The notes: a model not told the origin generated them from the sequence alone. Positions 1 to 9,672 are shown, numbered from the stretch's first letter. The stretch is 64,000 bases of DNA from Streptomyces sp. Je 1-369 (GCF_026810505.1 NZ_CP101750.1:7738515-7802514); one strand, 5' to 3'. Numbers and translations: made by a program.

Positions 1-601
1 CCGCCGCCTCATCACCGCCACCCGCGCGCTGATCGACGGCCAGGCCCAGGACATCAGCTACGAACACCGCGACCGGGTCACCGTCGAGGAGTGCCTGGAG
101 ATGGAGGGCAAGAAGACCGGCGCCCTCCTCGCCTGCGCCGTCTCCATCGGCGCCGTGCTCGGCGGCGCGGACGACCACACCGCCGACACCCTGGAGAAGT
201 ACGGGTACCACCTCGGCCTCGCCTTCCAGGCCGTGGACGATCTGCTCGGCATCTGGGGCGACCCGGAGGCCACCGGCAAGCAGACGTGGAGCGATCTGCG
301 CCAGCGCAAGAAGTCGCTGCCCGTGGTGGCCGCCCTGGCCGCGGGTGGTCCCGCGTCCGAGCGGCTCGGCGAGCTGCTCACCGCCGACTCTAAGAGCAGC
401 GACTTCGAGAACTTCTCCGAGGACGAGTTCGCCGCACGCGCCGCCCTGATCGAGGAGGCGGGCGGCCGCGAGTGGACCGCCAAGGAGGCCAGGCGCCAGC
501 ACGCCATCGCCATCGAGGCCCTGGACCACGTCCAGATGCCGGACCGTATCCGGGCGCAGCTCGTCGCGCTCGCCGACTTCGTCGTCGTACGAGAGAGATG
601 A
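1..601 (+). CDS. Polyprenyl (farnesyl-type) diphosphate synthase, 3' part
   Basis: The open frame enters from the left edge (frame 2) and gives about 199 residues of the C-terminal part of an all-alpha trans-prenyltransferase. The second aspartate-rich motif is visible as FQAVDDLLGIWGD; the first motif lies outside the window. The family condenses isopentenyl diphosphate with allylic diphosphates. Its place 134 bases before squalene-hopene cyclase suggests it makes the farnesyl diphosphate that feeds squalene synthesis for hopanoids. The chain length of the product cannot be read here because the first motif is missing. Stop TGA at 599-601. Confidence 0.9.
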   Translation, partial: RRLITATRALIDGQAQDISYEHRDRVTVEECLEMEGKKTGALLACAVSIGAVLGGADDHTADTLEKYGYHLGLAFQAVDDLLGIWGDPEATGKQTWSDLRQRKKSLPVVAALAAGGPASERLGELLTADSKSSDFENFSEDEFAARAALIEEAGGREWTAKEARRQHAIAIEALDHVQMPDRIRAQLVALADFVVVRER

Positions 602-627
602 TCACTATCGCGCGGATATCCGGGACA

Positions 628-647
628 TCCGGGGGGTGACCCCCGGA
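628..647. promoter_or_regulatory. Stem-loop in the leader of shc
   Basis: The arms TCCGGGGG (628-635) and CCCCCGGA (640-647) pair perfectly around the four-base loop GTGA, which has the GNRA form. Just before it are further copies of the half-arm (ATCCGGG, ACATCCGG). It sits between the prenyl synthase stop and shc, with no T-run, so it looks more like an RNA processing or leader element than an intrinsic terminator. Function is inferred only. Confidence 0.4.
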
Positions 648-735
648 CCCACAGGCAGTCGCCGGCCGGCGTGACGCGTCGGCCGACGGCGGACCCACAG
701 CAGACGTAGCCACCGCACTGCACGAAGGGGAAGCC

Positions 736-2754
736 ATGACAGCGACGACCGACGGAAGCACCGGAGCGGCCACGCCCCGCGCAGCCTCGGCCAGCCAGTC
801 CACCGAACCCGTCGACCTGACCGATACGACCGGGGCGGCCCCCCGCGAGGCCGCCGCGCGCGCCATGCGGCGCTCCACGGACTTCCTGCTCGCCCGGCAG
901 GACGCCGAAGGCTGGTGGAAGGGCGACCTCGAGACCAACGTGACCATGGACGCCGAGGACCTCCTCCTGCGGCAGTTCCTCGGGATCAGGGACGAGGACA
1001 CCACGCGCGCCGCCGCGCTCTTCATCCGCGGCGAGCAGCGCGACGACGGCACCTGGGCCACGTTCTTCGGCGGACCCGGTGAACTCTCCACCACCATCGA
1101 GGCGTACGTCGCCCTGCGGCTGGCCGGCGACCGGCCCGACGACGCGCACATGGCGAAGGCCTCCGCGTGGATCCGCGAACGGGGCGGCATCGCCGAAGCC
1201 CGCGTCTTCACCCGGATCTGGCTCGCCCTCTTCGGCTGGTGGAAGTGGGACGACCTGCCCGAACTCCCGCCGGAACTCATCTACTTCCCCAAGTGGGTCC
1301 CGCTCAACATCTACGACTTCGGCTGCTGGGCCCGGCAGACGATAGTGCCGCTCACCGTCGTGTCCGCCAAGCGGCCCGTGCGCCCCGCGCCCTTCGCCCT
1401 GGACGAGCTGCACACCGACGCGCGCGTGCCGAACCCCACCAAACCCCTCGCCCCCGTGGCGAGTTGGGACGGTGTCTTTCAGCGGCTCGACAAGGCCCTG
1501 CACGTCTACCACAAGGTCGCGCCGCGCCCGCTGCGCAGAGCCGCGATGAACAGCGCCGCCCGCTGGATCATCGAACGGCAGGAGAACGACGGCTGCTGGG
1601 GCGGGATCCAGCCGCCCGCCGTCTACTCCGTCATCGCGCTGCACCTGCTCGGCTACGACCTGGACCACCCCGTCCTGAAGGCCGGGCTCGCCTCGCTCGA
1701 CCGGTTCGCCGTGTGGCGCGAGGACGGCTCCCGGATGATCGAGGCCTGCCAGTCGCCCGTGTGGGACACCTGTCTGGCGACGATCGCGCTCGCGGACGCC
1801 GGAGTGCCCGCCGACCACCCGCAGTTGGTCAAGGCCGCCGACTGGATGCTCGGCGAGCAGATCGTGCGGCCCGGCGACTGGTCGGTGCGCAGACCCGGCC
1901 TCACGCCCGGCGGCTGGGCGTTCGAGTTCCACAACGACAACTACCCCGACATCGACGACACCGCCGAGGTCGCCCTCGCGCTGCGCCGGGTCGCGCACCC
2001 CGACAAGGCGCGCCTGGAGAACGCGATCGACCGCGGGGTCCGCTGGAACCTCGGCATGCAGTCGAAGAACGGCGCCTGGGGCGCCTTCGACGTCGACAAC
2101 ACCAGCCCCTTCCCCAACCGGCTGCCGTTCTGCGACTTCGGCGAGGTCATCGACCCGCCGTCCGCCGACGTCACGGGACACGTCGTGGAGATGCTGGCCG
2201 TCGAGGGGAAGTCCCGCGACCCGCGCACCCGCCGCGGCATCGAGTGGCTCCTCGCCGAACAGGAGGAGAACGGCGCCTGGTTCGGGCGCTGGGGCGTCAA
2301 CTACATCTACGGCACGGGGTCGGTGGTGCCCGCCCTGATCACGGCCGGGCTGCCCGCATCCCACCCGGCGATCAGGCGCGCGGTGCGGTGGGTCGAGTCG
2401 GTGCAGAACGACGACGGCGGCTGGGGCGAGGACCTGCGCTCCTACCGCGACCGGGGCTGGGTCGGCCACGGCACCTCGTCCGCCTCACAGACCGCGTGGG
2501 CGCTGCTCGCCCTGCTCTCGGCGGGGGAGCGCGAGGCGAAGTCGACGGAGCGCGGCATCGCCTGGCTCGTCGAGGCGCAGCGCGCGGACGGGTCGTGGGA
2601 CGAGCCGTACTTCACCGGCACCGGCTTCCCCTGGGACTTCTCCATCAACTACCACCTGTACCGGCAGGTGTTCCCGCTCACCGCCCTCGGCAGGTACATC
2701 AACGGGGAGCCCTTCGCGGGCGGCTCCGGCGCCCGCCCCGCCAAGGGCAGCTGA
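736..2754 (+). CDS. shc: Squalene-hopene cyclase
   Basis: Class II triterpene cyclase of 672 residues that protonates and cyclises squalene to hopene at the membrane. The catalytic acid motif DIDD is at residues 405-408 inside the stretch NDNYPDIDDTAEVAL. Several QW-type repeats (for example QENDGCWGG, QEENGAWFGRWG, QNDDGGWGED) stabilise the double alpha-barrel, as expected for the family, and the length is normal. The ATG follows the ribosome site GAAGGGGAAG by a few bases. The N-terminal 35 residues are low-complexity Ala/Thr and are probably disordered. The stop overlaps the start of the next gene, so the two are translationally coupled in one hopanoid operon. Confidence 0.97.
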   Translation: MTATTDGSTGAATPRAASASQSTEPVDLTDTTGAAPREAAARAMRRSTDFLLARQDAEGWWKGDLETNVTMDAEDLLLRQFLGIRDEDTTRAAALFIRGEQRDDGTWATFFGGPGELSTTIEAYVALRLAGDRPDDAHMAKASAWIRERGGIAEARVFTRIWLALFGWWKWDDLPELPPELIYFPKWVPLNIYDFGCWARQTIVPLTVVSAKRPVRPAPFALDELHTDARVPNPTKPLAPVASWDGVFQRLDKALHVYHKVAPRPLRRAAMNSAARWIIERQENDGCWGGIQPPAVYSVIALHLLGYDLDHPVLKAGLASLDRFAVWREDGSRMIEACQSPVWDTCLATIALADAGVPADHPQLVKAADWMLGEQIVRPGDWSVRRPGLTPGGWAFEFHNDNYPDIDDTAEVALALRRVAHPDKARLENAIDRGVRWNLGMQSKNGAWGAFDVDNTSPFPNRLPFCDFGEVIDPPSADVTGHVVEMLAVEGKSRDPRTRRGIEWLLAEQEENGAWFGRWGVNYIYGTGSVVPALITAGLPASHPAIRRAVRWVESVQNDDGGWGEDLRSYRDRGWVGHGTSSASQTAWALLALLSAGEREAKSTERGIAWLVEAQRADGSWDEPYFTGTGFPWDFSINYHLYRQVFPLTALGRYINGEPFAGGSGARPAKGS

Positions 2755-3407
2755 TGGACCGGAACCCGGCCCCGCGGCCGGGCCCCGCGCCCCTCCTGAT
2801 CGCCTGCGCGCTGGGCATCGAGCACCTCGCCCTGCGCACCGGCGACCGCAAGGGCGCACCGGGAGACATGACCGTGCTGCGCACCGGCATGGGCCCCAAG
2901 AACGCCGAGCGCGCCATCACCGGTGCGCTCGGAAAGCACACCCTGCGCGACGCGGCCGTACTGGCCACCGGCTTCTGCGCCGGACTCGCCCCTGGCATGC
3001 ACCCCGGCGACCTCGTCGTCGCCGAGGAGACCAGGGACGCGCGCGGCAGCACCCCCTGCACGGGAACCGGGCTGCTGGTCGAGGAGCTGGTGCGGGCCCT
3101 GCCCGGCCGCACCGTGCACACCGGACCGCTCACCGGCTCCGATCACGTCGTCCGCGGACCCGAACGCGGCGCCCTTCTCGCCACGGGCGCCATCGCCGTG
3201 GACATGGAGTCCGCCGCGACGCTGCACGGTGCCGTACGCACCGGTCAGCGGCCCGTTGCGGCCGTCCGGGTGGTCGTGGACGCCCCACAGCACGAACTCG
3301 TCCGCATCGGCACGGTGCGCGGTGGAATATCAGCCTTCCGTGTTCTTCGCGCCGTGCTCCCCGCTTTCTTTGAATGGCACCGTTCTTCGCTGCTCCCTCG
3401 GAGGTGA
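2754..3407 (+). CDS. Hopanoid-associated nucleoside phosphorylase (HpnG-like)
   Basis: Protein of 217 residues of the purine/uridine phosphorylase fold. Visible family features are the glycine-rich start of the core (GMGPKNAERAI), ATGFCAGLAPGMHPGDLVVA and the DMESAA motif near the end that binds ribose. In hopanoid pathways this enzyme removes adenine from adenosylhopane to give phosphoribosylhopane. It begins with ATG whose A is the last base of the shc stop codon (TGATG), so coupling is tight. The following hpnH start lies a few bases after its TGA. Assignment as HpnG rests on the fold plus position between shc and hpnH. Confidence 0.85.
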   Translation: MDRNPAPRPGPAPLLIACALGIEHLALRTGDRKGAPGDMTVLRTGMGPKNAERAITGALGKHTLRDAAVLATGFCAGLAPGMHPGDLVVAEETRDARGSTPCTGTGLLVEELVRALPGRTVHTGPLTGSDHVVRGPERGALLATGAIAVDMESAATLHGAVRTGQRPVAAVRVVVDAPQHELVRIGTVRGGISAFRVLRAVLPAFFEWHRSSLLPRR

Positions 3408-3412
3408 GCCAG

Positions 3413-4435
3413 ATGGCCATGCCGCTTCGCCAGTCCATCAAGGTCGCTACGTATCTCTTTGAACAGAAGCTGCGCAAGCGCGACAAGTTCCCGCTGATCG
3501 TCGAATTGGAACCGCTCTTCGCCTGCAACCTCAAGTGCGAGGGCTGCGGGAAGATCCAGCATCCGGCCGGAGTGCTCAAGCAGCGCATGCCGGTGGCTCA
3601 AGCCGTGGGTGCCGTCCTCGAATCAGGCGCCCCGATGGTGTCCATCGCCGGTGGCGAACCGCTGATGCACCCTCAGATCGACGAGATCGTGCGGCAGTTG
3701 GTGGCGCGGAAGAAGTACGTCTTCCTCTGCACCAATGCCATGCTGCTCCGCAAGAAGATCGAGAAGTTCACGCCTTCGCCGTACTTCGCGTTCGCCGTGC
3801 ACATCGACGGCATGCGAGAGCGGCACGACGAGTCCGTCGCGAAGGAAGGCGTCTTCGACGAGGCCGTCGCCGCCATCAAGGAAGCCAAGAAGCGCGGCTT
3901 CCGGGTCACCACCAATTCGACGTTCTTCAACACCGACACCCCGCAGACCATCATCGAGGTCCTGAACTTCCTCAACGACGACCTGAAGGTCGACGAGATG
4001 ATGCTGTCGCCCGCCTACGCCTACGAGAAGGCGCCCGACCAGGAGCACTTCCTCGGCGTCGAGCAGACCCGCGAACTCTTCAAGAAGGCCTTCGCGGGCG
4101 GCAACCGGCTGCGCTGGCGCCTCAACCACTCGCCGCTCTTCCTGGACTTCCTGGAGGGCAAGGCGGACTTCCCGTGCACCGCGTGGGCCATCCCGAACTA
4201 CTCGCTCTTCGGCTGGCAGCGTCCGTGCTACCTGATGAGCGACGGGTACGTCCCCACGTACCGCCAGCTCATCGAGGAGACCGACTGGAGCAAGTACGGC
4301 CGCGGCAAGGACCCGCGCTGCGCCAACTGCATGGCGCACTGCGGCTACGAACCGACCGCCGTCCTCGCCACCATGGGCTCCCTCAAGGAGTCCATCCGCG
4401 CGGCCCGCGAGACGGTCTCCGGGAACCGCGGCTGA
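3413..4435 (+). CDS. hpnH: Adenosyl-hopene transferase HpnH (radical SAM)
   Basis: Radical-SAM protein of 340 residues that joins a 5'-deoxyadenosyl group to hopene, the first step of side-chain formation. The iron-sulfur cluster motif CNLKCEGC gives Cys38, Cys42 and Cys45 (CX3CX2C). SIAGGEP, the usual GGEP-type SAM-binding motif, follows. A C-terminal cysteine set ([12 protein letters not shown]) is typical of the SPASM/HpnH tail. A longer start at 3374 is possible but would overlap the phosphorylase gene. The ATG at 3413 has GGAGG at the right distance and gives the usual MxxPLRQ beginning. A strong hairpin follows the stop. Confidence 0.95.
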   Translation: MAMPLRQSIKVATYLFEQKLRKRDKFPLIVELEPLFACNLKCEGCGKIQHPAGVLKQRMPVAQAVGAVLESGAPMVSIAGGEPLMHPQIDEIVRQLVARKKYVFLCTNAMLLRKKIEKFTPSPYFAFAVHIDGMRERHDESVAKEGVFDEAVAAIKEAKKRGFRVTTNSTFFNTDTPQTIIEVLNFLNDDLKVDEMMLSPAYAYEKAPDQEHFLGVEQTRELFKKAFAGGNRLRWRLNHSPLFLDFLEGKADFPCTAWAIPNYSLFGWQRPCYLMSDGYVPTYRQLIEETDWSKYGRGKDPRCANCMAHCGYEPTAVLATMGSLKESIRAARETVSGNRG

Positions 4436-4442
4436 CGTCGTG

Positions 4443-4477
4443 CCCCCTGGAGGCCCGTTTACCGGGCCTCCAGGGGG
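4443..4477. terminator. Perfect 15-bp hairpin between hpnH and dxs
   Basis: Arms CCCCCTGGAGGCCCG (4443-4457) and CGGGCCTCCAGGGGG (4463-4477) enclose the loop TTTAC. There is no T-run after it, but Streptomyces terminators often lack one. It starts 8 bases after the hpnH stop and ends about 24 bases before the dxs start, so it may reduce read-through or stabilise the upstream mRNA. Confidence 0.7.
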
Positions 4478-4500
4478 ACAACCAGAGAGGGGGCTCGAGC

Positions 4501-6429
4501 ATGACGATTCTCGACACCATCCGGGGGCCGCGGGACCTGAAGGGACTTTCCGGGGCCGAGCTCGACGAACTGGCAGGGGAGATCAGGGAGTTCCTGGTGC
4601 ACGCGGTCGCCAGGACGGGAGGCCATCTCGGCCCCAATCTGGGGGTGGTGGAGCTCTCCATCGCCCTGCACCGCGTCTTCGAGTCGCCGGTCGACCGGCT
4701 CGTGTGGGACACCGGCCACCAGAGCTACGTACACAAGCTGCTGACCGGGCGTCAGGACTTCTCCAAGCTCCGCGGCAAGGGCGGCCTCTCCGGCTACCCC
4801 TCGCGTGAGGAGTCCGAGCACGACATCGTCGAGAACAGCCACGCGTCGACCGCGCTGGGCTGGGCGGACGGCCTCGCCAAGGCGCGGCAGGTCCTCGGCG
4901 AGCGGGGGCACGTCGTCGCCGTCATCGGGGACGGCGCGCTCACCGGGGGCATGGCCTGGGAGGCGCTGAACAACATCGCGGCCGCGAAGAACCGGCCGCT
5001 GATCATCGTCGTCAACGACAACGAACGGTCGTACGCCCCGACCATCGGCGGTCTCGCCAACCACCTCGCGACCCTCCGCACGACCGACGGCTACGAGCGC
5101 GTCCTCGCCTGGGGCAAGGACATCCTCCAGCGCACCCCCGTCGTCGGACAGACGCTGTACGAGTCGCTGCACGGCGCCAAGAAGGGGTTCAAGGACGCGT
5201 TCGCGCCGCAGGGCATGTTCGAGGACCTGGGCCTCAAGTACGTCGGACCGATCGACGGGCACGACATCGGAGCCGTCGAGTCCGCCCTGCGACGCGCGAA
5301 ACGCTTCCACGGCCCCGTCCTCATCCACTGCCTCACCGAGAAGGGCCGCGGCTACGAACCCGCCCTCGCCGACGAGGCGGACCGCTTCCACACCGTCGGC
5401 GTCATGGACCCGCTCACCTGCGAACCGCTCGCACCCTCCAACGGACCTACCTGGACGTCCGTGTTCGGGGACGAGATCGTCCGCATCGGCGCCGAACGCG
5501 ACGACGTCGTCGCCATCACCGCCGCCATGCTGGGCCCCGTCGGCCTGACGAAGTTCGCCGAGGCCTACCCCGACCGGGTCTGGGACGTCGGCATCGCCGA
5601 GCAGCACGCCGCCGTGTCGGCCGCCGGGCTCGCCACCGGCGGCCTGCACCCGGTCGTCGCGGTGTACGCGACCTTCCTCAACCGCGCCTTCGACCAGCTC
5701 CTGATGGACGTGGCGCTGCACCGGTGCGGCGTCACCTTCGTGCTCGACCGCGCCGGGGTCACGGGCGTCGACGGCGCCTCGCACAACGGCATGTGGGACA
5801 TGTCGATCCTCCAGGTCGTGCCGGGGCTGCGGATCGCCGCGCCGCGCGACGCCGACCAGCTCCGGGCGCAGCTGCGGGAAGCGGTCGCCGTCGACGACGC
5901 GCCGACGCTCCTGCGCTTCCCCAAGGAGTCGGTGGGGCCCGCGATCCCCGCGGTGGACCGGATCGGCGGCATGGACGTGCTGCTCCAGGAGCCGGACGCG
6001 GGGGTCGAGGCGGGCGCCGACGTGCTGCTCGTCGCCGTCGGTGTGATGGCGCCCGTCTGCCTCCAGGCCGCCGAACTGCTCCGGGAGCGCGGACTGCGCT
6101 GCACCGTCGTCGACCCGCGCTGGGTCAAGCCCGTCGACCCGGAGCTGCCCGCCCTCGCCGCGCGCCACCGTCTCGTCGCGGTCGTCGAGGACAACAGCCG
6201 TGCCGCCGGGGTCGGCGCGGCGGTCGCACTCGCGCTCGGCGAGGCCGAAGTCGACGTACCCGTACGGCGGTTCGGCATCCCCGAGCAGTTCCTCGCGCAC
6301 GCCAAGCGGGGTGAGGTCCTCGCCGATCTGGGACTCACCCCCGTCGAGATCGCCGGCCGCATCAGCGCCACGCTGTCCGCCGACGGGGGCGCGCACCAGC
6401 CGGGTCCAGGCAAGGAGTACAGCGTATGA
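4501..6429 (+). CDS. dxs: 1-deoxy-D-xylulose-5-phosphate synthase
   Basis: Thiamine-diphosphate enzyme of 642 residues that condenses pyruvate and glyceraldehyde-3-phosphate in the first step of the MEP isoprenoid pathway. The N-terminal domain carries [15 protein letters not shown] and the cofactor motif GDGALTGG. The middle domain has the catalytic glutamate in [14 protein letters not shown] and the loop [18 protein letters not shown]. The C-terminal transketolase domain is present, and the length is normal. It is preceded by GAGAGGGGG. As part of the hopanoid operon it is probably a second, pathway-dedicated DXS rather than the housekeeping copy. The stop overlaps the next ATG (ATGA). Confidence 0.96.
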   Translation: MTILDTIRGPRDLKGLSGAELDELAGEIREFLVHAVARTGGHLGPNLGVVELSIALHRVFESPVDRLVWDTGHQSYVHKLLTGRQDFSKLRGKGGLSGYPSREESEHDIVENSHASTALGWADGLAKARQVLGERGHVVAVIGDGALTGGMAWEALNNIAAAKNRPLIIVVNDNERSYAPTIGGLANHLATLRTTDGYERVLAWGKDILQRTPVVGQTLYESLHGAKKGFKDAFAPQGMFEDLGLKYVGPIDGHDIGAVESALRRAKRFHGPVLIHCLTEKGRGYEPALADEADRFHTVGVMDPLTCEPLAPSNGPTWTSVFGDEIVRIGAERDDVVAITAAMLGPVGLTKFAEAYPDRVWDVGIAEQHAAVSAAGLATGGLHPVVAVYATFLNRAFDQLLMDVALHRCGVTFVLDRAGVTGVDGASHNGMWDMSILQVVPGLRIAAPRDADQLRAQLREAVAVDDAPTLLRFPKESVGPAIPAVDRIGGMDVLLQEPDAGVEAGADVLLVAVGVMAPVCLQAAELLRERGLRCTVVDPRWVKPVDPELPALAARHRLVAVVEDNSRAAGVGAAVALALGEAEVDVPVRRFGIPEQFLAHAKRGEVLADLGLTPVEIAGRISATLSADGGAHQPGPGKEYSV

Positions 6430-7811
6430 CCAAGGAGTTCGACCTCGGCAGGCTCCTCGCCGAGCGGGGCGCCGAACGGTACGAACTGCACGCCCGGCAC
6501 CTCAACCACCAACTGCCGCGCATGCTGCACACCATCGGCTTCGACAAGGTCTACGAACGGGCCGAGGGCGCGTACTTCTGGGACGCGGAGGGCAACGACT
6601 ACCTCGACATGCTCGCGGGCTTCGGCGTCATGGGCCTCGGCCGGCACCACCCCGTCGTACGCAAGGCGCTGCACGACGTCCTCGACGCCTCGCTCGCCGA
6701 CCTCACCCGCTTCGACTGCCAGCCGCTGCCCGGCCTGCTCGCCGAGCAACTGCTCAAGTACAGCCCGCACTTGGACCGCGTCTTCTTCGGCAACAGCGGC
6801 ACAGAAGCGGTCGAGACGGCGCTGAAGTTCGCCCGCTACGCGACCGGCAAGCCGCGGGTGCTCTACTGCACGCACGCCTTCCACGGGCTCACCACGGGCT
6901 CCCTCTCCGTCAACGGCGAGGACGGCTTCCGGGACGGCTTCGCCCCGCTGCTGCCCGACACCGCGGTCCCGCTCGGCGACCTGGACGCGCTCCGCGCCGA
7001 GCTGCGGAAGGGCGACGTCGCCGGGCTGATCGTCGAGCCCATCCAGGGCAAGGGCGTGCACGAGACACCGCCCGGATACCTGCGCGCCGCCCAGGAACTG
7101 CTGCACCGGCACAAGGCGCTCCTGATCGCCGACGAGGTACAGACCGGCCTCGGCAGGACCGGCGACTTCTACGCCTACCAGCACGAGGAGGGCGTCGAGC
7201 CCGACCTGGTCTGCGTCGCCAAGGCACTGTCGGGCGGCTATGTGCCGGTCGGCGCGACGCTGGGCAAGGACTGGATCTTCAAGAAGGTCTACTCGTCGAT
7301 GGACCGGGTGCTCGTGCACTCGGCGAGCTTCGGCTCCAACGCGCAGGCCATGGCGGCCGGGCTCGCCGTCCTTTCCGTCATGGAGGACGAGAAGGTCGTC
7401 GAGAACGCCCGGGTCACGGGCGAGCTGCTCAGGTCCCGGCTCGCCGCACTCGTCGACCGCTACGAACTGCTCAGCGAGGTCCGCGGCCGCGGACTGATGA
7501 TCGGCATCGAGTTCGGGCGCCCCAGGTCGCTCAAGCTGCGCGGCCGCTGGACGATGCTCCAGGCGGCCCGCAAGGGGCTTTTCGCGCAGATGGTCGTCGT
7601 ACCGCTGCTCCAGAAGCACCGGATCCTCACCCAGGTCTCCGGGGACCACCTGGAGGTCATCAAGCTGATCCCGCCGCTGACCGTGGGGGAGCGGGAGGTG
7701 GACCGCTTCGTGGAGGCCTTCACCGCCGTGATGGAGGACGCGCACAGCGGCGGCGGACTGATGTGGGACTTCGGCAGGACACTGGTGAAGCAGGCGGTCG
7801 CGAACCGGTAG
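6426..7811 (+). CDS. Class III aminotransferase (HpnO-like)
   Basis: PLP enzyme of 461 residues of the ornithine/putrescine aminotransferase group. Visible motifs are [18 protein letters not shown] (PLP phosphate binding), [21 protein letters not shown] with the cofactor-binding Asp, and [15 protein letters not shown] with the Schiff-base lysine. In hopanoid clusters a class III aminotransferase converts the aldehyde of ribosylhopane to aminobacteriohopanetriol. The start overlaps the dxs stop by four bases, so it is in the same operon. The substrate is inferred from context, since sequence alone does not separate it from polyamine aminotransferases. Confidence 0.9.
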   Translation: MTKEFDLGRLLAERGAERYELHARHLNHQLPRMLHTIGFDKVYERAEGAYFWDAEGNDYLDMLAGFGVMGLGRHHPVVRKALHDVLDASLADLTRFDCQPLPGLLAEQLLKYSPHLDRVFFGNSGTEAVETALKFARYATGKPRVLYCTHAFHGLTTGSLSVNGEDGFRDGFAPLLPDTAVPLGDLDALRAELRKGDVAGLIVEPIQGKGVHETPPGYLRAAQELLHRHKALLIADEVQTGLGRTGDFYAYQHEEGVEPDLVCVAKALSGGYVPVGATLGKDWIFKKVYSSMDRVLVHSASFGSNAQAMAAGLAVLSVMEDEKVVENARVTGELLRSRLAALVDRYELLSEVRGRGLMIGIEFGRPRSLKLRGRWTMLQAARKGLFAQMVVVPLLQKHRILTQVSGDHLEVIKLIPPLTVGEREVDRFVEAFTAVMEDAHSGGGLMWDFGRTLVKQAVANR

Positions 7812-7843
7812 CGGAGCCTCCTGCGCCGTGAACAAGGTGTTTT

Positions 7844-7878
7844 TTGCCTCTCGGGCAAGAAAGTTGCCCGAGAGGCAA
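7844..7878. promoter_or_regulatory. Nested palindrome, probable operator of the XRE-cupin gene
   Basis: The 15-base arms TTGCCTCTCGGGCAA (7844-7858) and TTGCCCGAGAGGCAA (7864-7878) are perfect inverted copies separated by GAAAG. Each arm is itself a TTGCC-N5-GGCAA palindrome, so the site can be read as two adjacent dimer sites. It ends 20 bases before the start of the XRE-cupin gene, an ideal place for autoregulation. It could also form an RNA hairpin that ends the hopanoid transcript. Confidence 0.6.
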
Positions 7879-7898
7879 GGCTCTGGCTCAATCAAGGT

Positions 7899-8534
7899 AT
7901 GAGCCCTGCTGAGCCCAAGGAGCCCGCGGAGCCGCCCGAGGCGGCCGAAGCGCTCCCCGCCGTGGCGCCCCAGCTGCGTGAACTGCGCCGCCGCGCCTCA
8001 CTGACCCTGGAGGCCGCGGCCCGCACGGCCGGGCTCTCGCCCGCCCATCTCTCCCGCCTGGAGACCGGGCAGCGCCAGCCTTCCCTGCCGATGCTGCTCA
8101 CTCTCGCACGTGTCTACGGTACGACGGTCTCGGAACTGCTCGGCGAGACGGTCGGCGACCGGGACGCCGTCGTCCGCGCCGCGGACATGGAACCGACCGC
8201 GGCCGGCGGCTGGACCTACTGGCAGGCGGGCGCCCCGGGCCGCGGTATGCAGGCGCTGCGCGTGCACGTGCCGCACGGGGCGCAGGGCGACATCGTGCGC
8301 GTCCACCCCGGCGAGGAGTGGCTGTACGTCCTGAAGGGGCGGCTGCGGCTGCGCCTGGGGGACACCGCGCACCTTCTCGAGCCGGGGGACAGCGCGCACT
8401 TCGACTCGCTGACCCCGCACCGCATCGCCGCCGCCGACCCCGGCGGCGCCGACCTCCTGTTCGTCCACACGCTGCTGCAGAGCCCCGCCACCGCGCTGTG
8501 CCTCGGCGGCCCCACTCAGGGAGACCCGACATGA
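7899..8534 (+). CDS. XRE-family regulator with C-terminal cupin
   Basis: Transcription factor of 211 residues. An acidic Pro/Glu-rich lead of about 25 residues is followed by a helix-turn-helix (LTLEAAARTAGLSPAHLSRLETGQRQPSLPMLLTLA), a linker, and a cupin_2 barrel near residues 125-190 (VHPGEEWLYVLKGRLRLRLGD, LEPGDSAHFDSLTPHRI). In this architecture the cupin senses a small ligand and the HTH binds palindromic DNA. The nested palindrome immediately upstream is its most likely target. It follows the hopanoid operon by 87 bases on the same strand. A coupled small membrane protein gene overlaps its stop. The ligand is unknown. Confidence 0.9.
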   Translation: MSPAEPKEPAEPPEAAEALPAVAPQLRELRRRASLTLEAAARTAGLSPAHLSRLETGQRQPSLPMLLTLARVYGTTVSELLGETVGDRDAVVRAADMEPTAAGGWTYWQAGAPGRGMQALRVHVPHGAQGDIVRVHPGEEWLYVLKGRLRLRLGDTAHLLEPGDSAHFDSLTPHRIAAADPGGADLLFVHTLLQSPATALCLGGPTQGDPT

Positions 8535-8704
8535 CGGAACCGGAACAGCAGGGCCCTGTTCAGCCGGAGCGGCCCGCCCGCAACACCATGGAGGAGAAGT
8601 TTCCCCGAGCGCTCTGGGTCCGCCTGATCATCTACGTGGCGGTCGGCCACGTCTTCGCGGCCTTTCTGTACCTGCTGTTCGAGCTGGGCGCGAACAACCA
8701 GTAG
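8531..8704 (+). CDS. Small single-pass membrane protein (DUF6126-like)
   Basis: Protein of 57 residues with a hydrophilic N-terminal half and one membrane helix (LWVRLIIYVAVGHVFAAFLYLLFELG), ending GANNQ. The ATG overlaps the stop of the XRE-cupin gene (ATGA), so the pair is translationally coupled. Tiny proteins of this type commonly follow XRE-cupin regulators in Streptomyces; from memory they match the family called DUF6126, which was not checked. Whether it transports, anchors or regulates the cupin protein is unknown. Confidence 0.8.
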   Translation: MTEPEQQGPVQPERPARNTMEEKFPRALWVRLIIYVAVGHVFAAFLYLLFELGANNQ

Positions 8705-8736
8705 TCGGCTCGGTCTGCTCGATCCGCTCGGACCGC

Positions 8737-9561
8737 TCAGTCGAGAAGGCGCTCTCGCAGCCGCTCGCGCGTCTCGGCGCTCAGCTCAAGACCCGTGGTG
8801 AGGTACGTGTCCACGTCGCCCCAGGTCTCCTCGATCGTCTCGTACGCCGCCGTCAGGTACTCGGCGCGGGCGTCGAAGAGGGGGTCGAGGAGCTCCATGA
8901 CCTCGGGCGACATCGCGTTCGCGGAGCTGTCGGAGCGGTGCACCTTGTAGCGGCGGTGCTTCACGTTCGACTTGAGGTAGTCCGCCTCTATCGCGTCGCG
9001 CTCCACGCCCACGGCGAGGAGCGCGACGGCTATGGACAGGCCCGCGCGGTCCTTGCCCGCCGCGCAGTGCATCAGGGCCGGCACGCTGTCCTCGGCGAGG
9101 GCGTGCAGCACCTTGCTGTGCTCGGCGGTGCGCTCCATGATGATCGTCCGGTACGCGACGGCCATCCGGTCGGCGCCCCTGCCGTCGGAGAGGATCGAGC
9201 GCAGCTGGTCGAGGTCGCCGTCGCGCACCATCTTCCAGAACTCGGCGCCGTCGGCCGGGTCGGTCAGCGGCAGATTCACGTTGCGCACGCCCGGCAGCTC
9301 GACGTCCGGCCCTTCCAGGCGCTGGTCGGCCGCGTTGCGGAAGTCGAAGATCGTGTGCAGGCCGAGCGAGGAGAGGAACGCGGCGTCGTCGGCGGTGGCG
9401 TGCGCCAGGTGACCGCTGCGGAAGAGCCGGCCCCGGCGGACGCGCCGGCCGTCCACGGTCGGCAGTCCGCCCACGTCACGGAAATTGCGCACTCCGGCGA
9501 GGTCGGGCTCCGCCAGCTCCATCAGTTCTGCCAGCTCTGTCGGCGGGGACTCCTGCGTCAC
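8737..9561 (-). CDS. Tyrosine-protein phosphatase (PtpB/IphP-like)
   Basis: Protein of 274 residues. It has the CX5R signature of phosphotyrosine/phosphoinositide phosphatases, HCAAGKDRAG, where the Cys is the nucleophile and the Arg binds phosphate. The N-terminal NFRDVGGLPT and FRSGHLAHAT motifs are typical of the bacterial IphP/LipA-type family, which removes phosphate from tyrosine and sometimes lipid substrates. It is cytoplasmic, with no signal peptide. It stands alone on the minus strand, with no linked kinase, so its target is unknown. Confidence 0.9.
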   Translation of the reverse strand: MTQESPPTELAELMELAEPDLAGVRNFRDVGGLPTVDGRRVRRGRLFRSGHLAHATADDAAFLSSLGLHTIFDFRNAADQRLEGPDVELPGVRNVNLPLTDPADGAEFWKMVRDGDLDQLRSILSDGRGADRMAVAYRTIIMERTAEHSKVLHALAEDSVPALMHCAAGKDRAGLSIAVALLAVGVERDAIEADYLKSNVKHRRYKVHRSDSSANAMSPEVMELLDPLFDARAEYLTAAYETIEETWGDVDTYLTTGLELSAETRERLRERLLD

Positions 9562-9672
9562 GGGCTCTCCTCGGACTCTGCGCCGGCGCGGCTCGCCGGT
9601 AGATGCGTCTTTGACGATACGACATGGCTTCCCGGGGTGATCAAGCCTCGGCGGAGGCCTTCTCGTGACGCG

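Noticed and set aside
58..2469. Very long minus-strand open frame opposite shc
   Set aside because: It is an Arg/Gly/Val-rich mirror of a GC-rich coding strand, with no domain. shc on the plus strand explains it fully.
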